From positions 1-43,304 of the forward strand of contig NZ_JBQCHP010000072.1 in the NCBI RefSeq assembly GCF_051954575.1: a DNA stretch of 43,304 bases. The letters are read 5' to 3'. The notes under the pieces were generated by a model. It had not been told where the DNA came from, did not search any database, and saw only the letters and a list, made by a program, of their open reading frames with translations. Within the stretch, counting starts at the first letter, position 1, and each line of letters begins with the position of its first letter. The translations under genes and the position numbers were made by a program. This DNA comes from Dyella_B sp035690825. GTDB lineage: Bacteria; Pseudomonadota; Gammaproteobacteria; Xanthomonadales; Rhodanobacteraceae. Shown piece by piece: positions 38,652 to 43,304 of the stretch.

Positions 38652-38763
38652 AGCTTGCAGCCTATATCGTTGCGCAAAAAATATAGGTTATAAACTATAA
38701 AAACTCAAATCGAAATAGGCTATAACCTATTTGTGGCGCCGCTTATCATAGGCTGTAGCCTAT
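38650..38763. promoter_or_regulatory. Promoter with four phased 16-bp operators for the mobile mystery pair
   Basis: The minus-strand promoter is TTGAGT (38708-38703), 17-bp spacer, TATATT (38685-38680). Four related palindromes start at 38650 (ATAGCTTGCAGCCTAT), 38683 (ATAGGTTATAAACTAT), 38715 (ATAGGCTATAACCTAT) and 38748 (ATAGGCTGTAGCCTAT), spaced 33, 32 and 33 bp. The first overlaps the start codon, the second fills the -10/-35 spacer, the third lies just upstream of -35, and the fourth is distal. Regular phasing suggests cooperative binding of protein A on one DNA face. Confidence 0.85.
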
Positions 38764-38800
38764 GGAGCGCGCTCGCCCGGCCATGAAGCCAACGGCTGGC

Positions 38801-39277
38801 CTACGCCGCTTCCTTGCCAGCCCGATCCAAGCGGCACAGCTTGGCCACATCCAGCAAGGCGACAAAACCACCGTGCCACCCCATCACCGCTTGTACGGGA
38901 TCGTCCGCCCGGCCCGAGCGGGCGGGCGGCAGTTCGATTGCTTCGGGCCTGGGTTGCAGCAGGTCGCCGACGGCGTCCACGCGCACGCCCACGCGATGGG
39001 TTTCATGCATGCAGACGACGATGCGCGCGGCCGAAGGGTCGCTTGCAACAGAAGTATTCAGGCCGAGCCGTCGACGTCCGTCCATCACCGGCACGATGTT
39101 GCCACGCAGATGGCAGATGCCAAGCAGGTCATCAGCGGCGCCGGGCACTGGTGTCGGCGCGCCATCGCGGATGACCTCGCTCACGCGGCTGAGCAGCACG
39201 GCGTAGTGCTGGCCGTCGAGCTGGAACGACAGCCACGGTTCGCGTGCGATCGCTTCGAAGTTGGGCACCAGGCTCAT
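38801..39277 (-). CDS. CheW-domain coupling protein (second cluster)
   Basis: This 158-aa CheW-like protein reads LSFQLDGQHYAVLLSRVSEVIRDGAPTPVPGAADDLLGICHLRGNIVPVMDGRRRLGL, then VCMHETHRVGVRVDAVGDLLQ and the C-terminal GGFVALLDVAKLC strand. It is shorter and more divergent than the first CheW and is the last gene after motB/D. In related bacteria a cheW follows motC-motD-parA; no parA is present here. It couples receptors to the second CheA or acts in a signalling complex. The mobile mystery cassette lies immediately downstream. Confidence 0.92.
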   Translation of the reverse strand: MSLVPNFEAIAREPWLSFQLDGQHYAVLLSRVSEVIRDGAPTPVPGAADDLLGICHLRGNIVPVMDGRRRLGLNTSVASDPSAARIVVCMHETHRVGVRVDAVGDLLQPRPEAIELPPARSGRADDPVQAVMGWHGGFVALLDVAKLCRLDRAGKEAA

Positions 39278-39284
39278 CGTACTT

Positions 39285-40361
39285 TTATCCCTTGCTGTCC
39301 GGCGTGGTCGCGCGCGGAGCCGCCGGCGTGGTGATCAGCGATGCGACCGGGGTGATGATTTGCGGCGACGGCAATGCAGCGGGCGGCGTTACGACCAGCG
39401 GCGGCGTTGACACGGGCGCGCTCGGCTGCGCGGCAACGGCGGTTGGCGCCGGCGCGGTGGATTGTTCATCCGTCGTGTCGCTCTGCGCGTCTGCGGTCTG
39501 GTTGATCTGCGCGCTGTTGGTGTAGAAACGGCGCGGCGCAGCCTTGTCGCTCAGCACCACCACCAGCACGCGGCGATTCCTGTTGCGGCCTTCTTCGCTG
39601 GCGTTGTCGGACGCGGGCCGGTATTGGCCCCAGCCGACAATGCCCAGCCGCTCCGGCTCCACGCCGTGTTCGGCGAACAGGCGCGCCACGCTTGCCGCGC
39701 GCGCGGCGGAGAGTTCCCAGTTGGACGGATAGACGGCCGTATTGATCGGTACGTCGTCGGTGTAGCCTTCCACGCGCAGCGGATTGGCGAATGGCGCCAG
39801 GATGTCGCCCAGGCTGGTCAGCACCTGCGTTGCCGACGGCGACAAAGTTGCCACGCCGCTTGGGAACAGGATGTCGGTGCGGATTTCGATTTCCAGCCAG
39901 GTCGGCGTGCGGCGCACCACCACCAGGTTCTTGTCGATCAGCGGCTGCAGCGCGCGTTCCACTTGGTTGCGGATGCGCTCCAGGTTCTGCTGTTCGTCGC
40001 TGAGCTTGGTCTTGTTCTGGTCCGACGGCGTGCCCGGCGTGGTGTTCGGCGTGGCGATGTGCTGGGTCAGCACCGGCAGCAGGATCTGCGCCAACGGCGT
40101 GCGCGGAATCGGCGCCGGCTTGTTGGTGGGCACCGGCACGCTCGATTGCGGCGGATTGGGCGTCAGCGGCTGGATCACCGCACGCGAGCCGTTGAAGGCC
40201 GACGAAATCGCCTGCGCCAGCGCGCGGTACTTGGTGGTGTTGACGCTGGACATCGCGTACAGCACCACGAACAACGCCAGCAGCAAGGTAAGCAGATCCG
40301 CATACGGAATCACCCACGCTTCGTGATTGGCGTGCTCCTCGTGCTTGTGCCGGCGCCTCAT
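39285..40361 (-). CDS. motB: Flagellar motor protein MotB/MotD-like
   Basis: This 358-aa stator subunit has a basic N-terminus, one membrane helix (about 15-40) with the proton-carrying Asp22 (YADLLTLLLALFVVLYAMSS) and a long Pro-rich linker. The OmpA/MotB peptidoglycan-binding domain (about 170-260) contains PLRVEGYTDDVPINT and NWELSAARAASVARLFAEHG. A Pro/Ala/Thr-rich C-terminal extension of roughly 80 residues is unusual in length. Its start overlaps motA (ATGA). By position after cheA-motA it corresponds to MotD of pseudomonads and xanthomonads, so it would form one of possibly several stators. Confidence 0.94.
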   Translation of the reverse strand: MRRRHKHEEHANHEAWVIPYADLLTLLLALFVVLYAMSSVNTTKYRALAQAISSAFNGSRAVIQPLTPNPPQSSVPVPTNKPAPIPRTPLAQILLPVLTQHIATPNTTPGTPSDQNKTKLSDEQQNLERIRNQVERALQPLIDKNLVVVRRTPTWLEIEIRTDILFPSGVATLSPSATQVLTSLGDILAPFANPLRVEGYTDDVPINTAVYPSNWELSAARAASVARLFAEHGVEPERLGIVGWGQYRPASDNASEEGRNRNRRVLVVVLSDKAAPRRFYTNSAQINQTADAQSDTTDEQSTAPAPTAVAAQPSAPVSTPPLVVTPPAALPSPQIITPVASLITTPAAPRATTPDSKG

Positions 40362-41098
40362 ACCAGGTAGCCCTGCAGCTTGCTTTCGATCTGCCGCGGG
40401 TTGTCGCCCTCGGCGATCGAGATCAACCCTTCGATCAGGATCTCACGCACCTGCGTCTGCTTGGTGATCAGCCCCTTCAGGCGCGCACCGATCGGCAGCA
40501 ACAGCAGGTTGGCCAGGCTGATGCCGTAGATGGTGGCGACGAACGCTGCCGCGATGCCGTGGCCGAGCTTGGCCGGATCGGTAAGATCGCGCATCACCGC
40601 CATCAGGCCCAGCACCGCGCCGATGATGCCCATGGTCGGCGAATAGATGCCGCCTTGTTCGTACACTTTCGCGGCGTGCAGATCGGCCTGCTCGCGCGTT
40701 TCCACTTCCAGCTCCAGCACGCTGCGGATCGCTTCGGGCTCGCTGCCGTCCACCAGCAATTGCAGGCCTTTTTTCACCAGCGGATCGTCTTCCGCATCGA
40801 TGTGCGGCTCCAGGCCGAGCAGGCCCTGGCGGCGCGAGATTTCGCTCCAGCCGATTACGCGGCTGATCAAATCGGAAGGATGCAGTTGCGGCGGCTTGTA
40901 CACCATCTTCAGCATGCCCAGCGCGCGCTTCAGCACCTTGCCCTGCGTGTGCAGCAGCAAGGCGGAGATAGTGCCGATGAACACGATCACGAACGCGGCC
41001 GGATTCCACAGCGCGGAGACGTCGGTGCCCTTGAGGATCGCACCGACGATCAGCACGACGAAGGCGAGGATGGTGCCGGCGATGCTTATGACGTCCAT
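40358..41098 (-). CDS. motA: Flagellar motor protein MotA/MotC-like
   Basis: This 246-aa inner-membrane stator subunit starts at ATG 41098. It has four membrane helices (about 3-22, 30-50, 148-170, 180-205), with the cytosolic loop between the second and third. The family motif GGIYSPTMGIIGAVLGLMAVMRDL and the Pro-Thr before the third helix are clear, and KLGHGIAAAFVATIYGISLANLLLLPIG forms the fourth. It couples ion flow to rotation with the MotB partner. Position after cheA matches MotC. Confidence 0.95.
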   Translation of the reverse strand: MDVISIAGTILAFVVLIVGAILKGTDVSALWNPAAFVIVFIGTISALLLHTQGKVLKRALGMLKMVYKPPQLHPSDLISRVIGWSEISRRQGLLGLEPHIDAEDDPLVKKGLQLLVDGSEPEAIRSVLELEVETREQADLHAAKVYEQGGIYSPTMGIIGAVLGLMAVMRDLTDPAKLGHGIAAAFVATIYGISLANLLLLPIGARLKGLITKQTQVREILIEGLISIAEGDNPRQIESKLQGYLV

Positions 41099-41136
41099 AT
41101 CGCTGCTCTCGATGGGTATGTTCTCGATGGGTATGT

Positions 41137-41208
41137 GTAGGTTGGGGTGCAAACCCCAACGTGGCAGCGCACACACATGGCGATGTTGGGGTTCGCACCC
41201 CAACCTAC
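41137..41208. repeat. Two GTTGGGGT...ACCCCAAC palindromes between cheA and motA
   Basis: One copy starts GTAG at 41137 and ends at 41160; the other is 41185-41208, ending CCTAC. Both have GTTGGGGT-N4-ACCCCAAC form and resemble the element at 35955-35983. They fill the 133-bp gap between the two genes of the cluster. Confidence 0.8.
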
Positions 41209-41231
41209 GCGGACGTGCTCGAAGATAGCCG

Positions 41232-43184
41232 TCATGCCGACACCTTCAACGAGGGCAACAACGCTCCCCCTTCCTGCGACAACGCAGCAAGATCCAGCAC
41301 CAGCGCAAGTCGCCCGTCGCCGGTGACGGTGGCGCCGGCCACGCCGGGCACGCCTTCGAACAGCGGTCCCAGCGGTTTCACCATGACGTCTTCGCGGCCG
41401 ATCACCTCGTGCACCAGGCAACCCAGGTGCATGTGGCCAACGTGCAACACCACCACGTTGCGTCCGCCCGCTCCGCCGGCGCCGGCCCAATCGGCCAGGT
41501 CGCCCAGCACCAGTGCGCGTCCGCGATGCGCGGCGACGCGGCGACCGTCGAGCATGTGGTCGTGCTGGGGCTGCAGTTCGAACACTTCGCTGACATTGCC
41601 CAGCGGCAGCGCGAACAGGCGATCGCCCACGCGCACCATCAGTACGCGCAGGATGGCGAGCGTCAGCGGCACAGTGAGCTCCAGCGTGCTGCCCGAACCC
41701 AACCGCGAATGCACTTGCAGCGTGCCGCCGAGTTCGGCGACGCGCGTCTTCACCACGTCCATGCCGACGCCGCGGCCGGAGATATCGGAAATCTGCGCGG
41801 CCGTGCTGAAGCCGGGGCGGAAGATCAACTCATAACATTCGACTTCGGACAGGCGCGCGGCCTGCGCCGCATCGATCACGCCCTTCTCCACCGCCTTGCG
41901 GCGAAGCACGTCCGGATCCATGCCGCGACCATCGTCGCTGACCGAGATCACGATGCGCTCGCCGCGCTGGCTGGCCGAAAGCTTGACCTTGCCCTTGCGC
42001 GGCTTGCCGGCCCGTTCGCGGCCGGCCGGATCTTCCAGGCCGTGATCGACCGCGTTGCGCAACAGGTGAATCAGCGGATCGGCCAAGGCTTCGACCAGGC
42101 TGCGATCCAGATCGGTGTCTTCGCCTTCGGTGATCAGTTCGATGTCTTTGCCGAGCTGGCGCGCAAGATCGCGCACGATGCGTGGAAAGCGCTGGAACAG
42201 GCGACCTACCGGCTGCATGCGCATGCCGAGCACGGCGTTTTGCAGATCGTCGGATACGCGATCCAGGTCGCCCGCCATTGCCGCCAGCGATTCGTTGTCG
42301 CTGCGCGAGGCCAGGCTCAGCAGGCGATTGCGCAGCAGCACCAGTTCGCCGGCGCGGCTGACCAGTGCGTCCAGGCGCGTAGTGTCGACGCGCACGGTCG
42401 TTTCGGCAGCCGGTTTGGCGGCTGCGCTTGCACGCGGCTCTGCGGCGGCGGCCACCGGCGCTGCCGCAACGGGAGCGGGTGCTGGCGCAGGCGCTGCGAC
42501 CTGGCCTGGCGCGCCGCCGTGGCCATGCAGGCTGTCCAGCAATGCTTCGAATTCGTCGTCGCTGATGTCTTTCTTTTCGACCACCTCGGGCTTGGCGCCG
42601 GGTGCGGCACCTTTGCCGTGCAAGGTGTCGAGCAGGCTTTCGAATTCGTCTTCGTTGATTTCGTTGGAGACGTGCTTGGATGCGCCCGGTGCACCGCCTT
42701 GCCCGTACAAGGTGTCGAGCAAGGCTTCGAATTCCGCTTCGATCGGATCGGCCGAACGCGCCGGCTTGGCGGTCGCATCGACGCCCGCGACCGTTTCCAC
42801 CGCGGGCTGCAGACGCGCGAGCAAAGCCTGCGGCGGCGGCGACATCGCCGCACCGCTGGCCAGCGCCGCCATCATGCCGTTGAGCAGATCGAGCGCTTCG
42901 AGCAACGCATCCATATGCGCGGAGTTCAGCACCAGCTTGCCATTGCGCGCATCGTTGAGCAGTTCTTCCGCGCAATGGCACAACTGCACCATCGGCTCGA
43001 TGCCGAGAAAGCCGGCGCCGCCCTTCACGGTGTGGAACACGCGAAACACCGCGTTGAGCAACTCGCGATCGTGCGGCGAGGCTTCCAGCTCGATCAGCTG
43101 TTCGCCCAGGCGCTGCACCAGCTCCCCGGCTTCCACCAGGAAATCGTCGCGCAGCTCGCTGTCGAGGTTGGCGTCCATCAACAT
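41232..43184 (-). CDS. cheA: Chemotaxis histidine kinase CheA (cluster 2) with triple linker repeat
   Basis: This 650-aa kinase has a P1/HPt domain with His51 (VFHTVKGGAGFLG). It has no standard P2 domain. The linker holds three related segments at about 149-167, 178-196 and 209-227, each of the form [DE]EFE[AS]LLD[TS]L[YH]G-x-G-AP-G. A Pro/Ala tract leads to P3. The P4 ATPase includes LIHLLRNAVDHGLE, SVSDDGRGMD, FRPGFSTA and GRGVGMDVVK, then the P5 CheW-like domain. ATG 43184 follows AAGGA; ATG 43178 is an alternative start. It precedes motA/motB/cheW, so this is probably the flagellar CheA; the first cheA would serve the other che operon. Confidence 0.95.
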   Translation of the reverse strand: MLMDANLDSELRDDFLVEAGELVQRLGEQLIELEASPHDRELLNAVFRVFHTVKGGAGFLGIEPMVQLCHCAEELLNDARNGKLVLNSAHMDALLEALDLLNGMMAALASGAAMSPPPQALLARLQPAVETVAGVDATAKPARSADPIEAEFEALLDTLYGQGGAPGASKHVSNEINEDEFESLLDTLHGKGAAPGAKPEVVEKKDISDDEFEALLDSLHGHGGAPGQVAAPAPAPAPVAAAPVAAAAEPRASAAAKPAAETTVRVDTTRLDALVSRAGELVLLRNRLLSLASRSDNESLAAMAGDLDRVSDDLQNAVLGMRMQPVGRLFQRFPRIVRDLARQLGKDIELITEGEDTDLDRSLVEALADPLIHLLRNAVDHGLEDPAGRERAGKPRKGKVKLSASQRGERIVISVSDDGRGMDPDVLRRKAVEKGVIDAAQAARLSEVECYELIFRPGFSTAAQISDISGRGVGMDVVKTRVAELGGTLQVHSRLGSGSTLELTVPLTLAILRVLMVRVGDRLFALPLGNVSEVFELQPQHDHMLDGRRVAAHRGRALVLGDLADWAGAGGAGGRNVVVLHVGHMHLGCLVHEVIGREDVMVKPLGPLFEGVPGVAGATVTGDGRLALVLDLAALSQEGGALLPSLKVSA

Positions 43185-43236
43185 GGTTCCTTGATGGGCC
43201 CGCGGCTCTTTGTGGCAACGCGTACGCTCTCCTGGC

Positions 43237-43304
43237 CGTCATTCCCGCGAAAGCGGGAATCCATGTCGCTCTGATGCAACGAGCAAAGGTGGATTCCCGC
43301 TTTC
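43237..43304. repeat. Inverted repeat element with ATTCCCGC arms, cut by the window edge
   Basis: The left arm (43237-43265) is a self-complementary CATTCCCGC-GAAA-GCGGGAATC hairpin and matches the element at 35075-35102. The right arm (from about 43290) is cut at 43304. It lies directly upstream of the second cheA, so its promoter must be inside or beyond this element. Confidence 0.85.

Overview
The window looks like a chromosome segment of a GC-rich, flagellated gammaproteobacterium of the Lysobacterales (Xanthomonadales), most likely Rhodanobacteraceae (Dyella, Luteibacter, Frateuria or a relative). This placement is inferred from codon use, the motility gene order (cheA, motA/C, motB/D, cheW), abundant GC-rich palindromic repeats and the set of secreted proteins. 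No rRNA or taxonomic marker is present to prove it.

Left third (1-16.1 kb): unlinked housekeeping and accessory genes. These include a DUF1328 membrane peptide, a SAM methyltransferase, a GNAT acetyltransferase, a monoglyceride-lipase-like hydrolase, a DUF4386 membrane protein, a 47-aa four-cysteine protein beside a small lipoprotein, an AraC regulator, a PEP mutase/isocitrate lyase family enzyme coupled to an outer-membrane protein, and a secreted beta-helix protein. A BlaI/BlaR1-type operon follows. Its promoter (TTGACA-N17-TATCTA) is bracketed by two ACTA-N6-TAGT operators, and downstream lie two secreted serine hydrolases. A TetR regulator diverges from an alpha/beta-hydrolase fused to a carboxymuconolactone-decarboxylase-like domain without its cysteines; two matching operators lie between them.

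Middle (16.2-24.1 kb): tRNA-Arg(CCG), an M61 peptidase, an outer-membrane barrel, a secreted PKD protein behind a possible structured leader, and a tandem duplication of a 120-aa secreted protein. Each duplicate has a good sigma-28 (FliA) promoter. Next comes a lipoprotein/amidase pair that resembles an immunity/effector couple.

Right (24.1-43.3 kb): motility and chemotaxis. One minus-strand operon, apparently started by a sigma-28 promoter, runs STAS, CheY, CheA, MCP, CheW, MCP, CheR, CheD, CheB, MCP-like protein, STAS. Divergent from it, behind a second sigma-28 promoter, are a FliK-like protein and an FhlB-like export-switch fragment. A second cluster is CheA, MotA/C, MotB/D, CheW. Between fhlB and this cheW sits a 'mobile mystery protein A/B' cassette (HTH protein plus Fic enzyme) whose promoter carries four 16-bp operators at 32-33 bp intervals. 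Palindromic repeats occupy many gaps between motility genes.

The points most worth following are: the four sigma-28 promoters, which place the duplicated secreted protein in the motility regulon; the MCP-like protein with a CheZ-like F-E-D-x3-Q motif and a C-terminal GE[V/I]ELF peptide shared with CheD, in a cluster with no cheZ; the phased operator array of the mobile cassette; and the candidate amidase/lipoprotein pair. All coordinates and motifs were read by eye. No database search was run.
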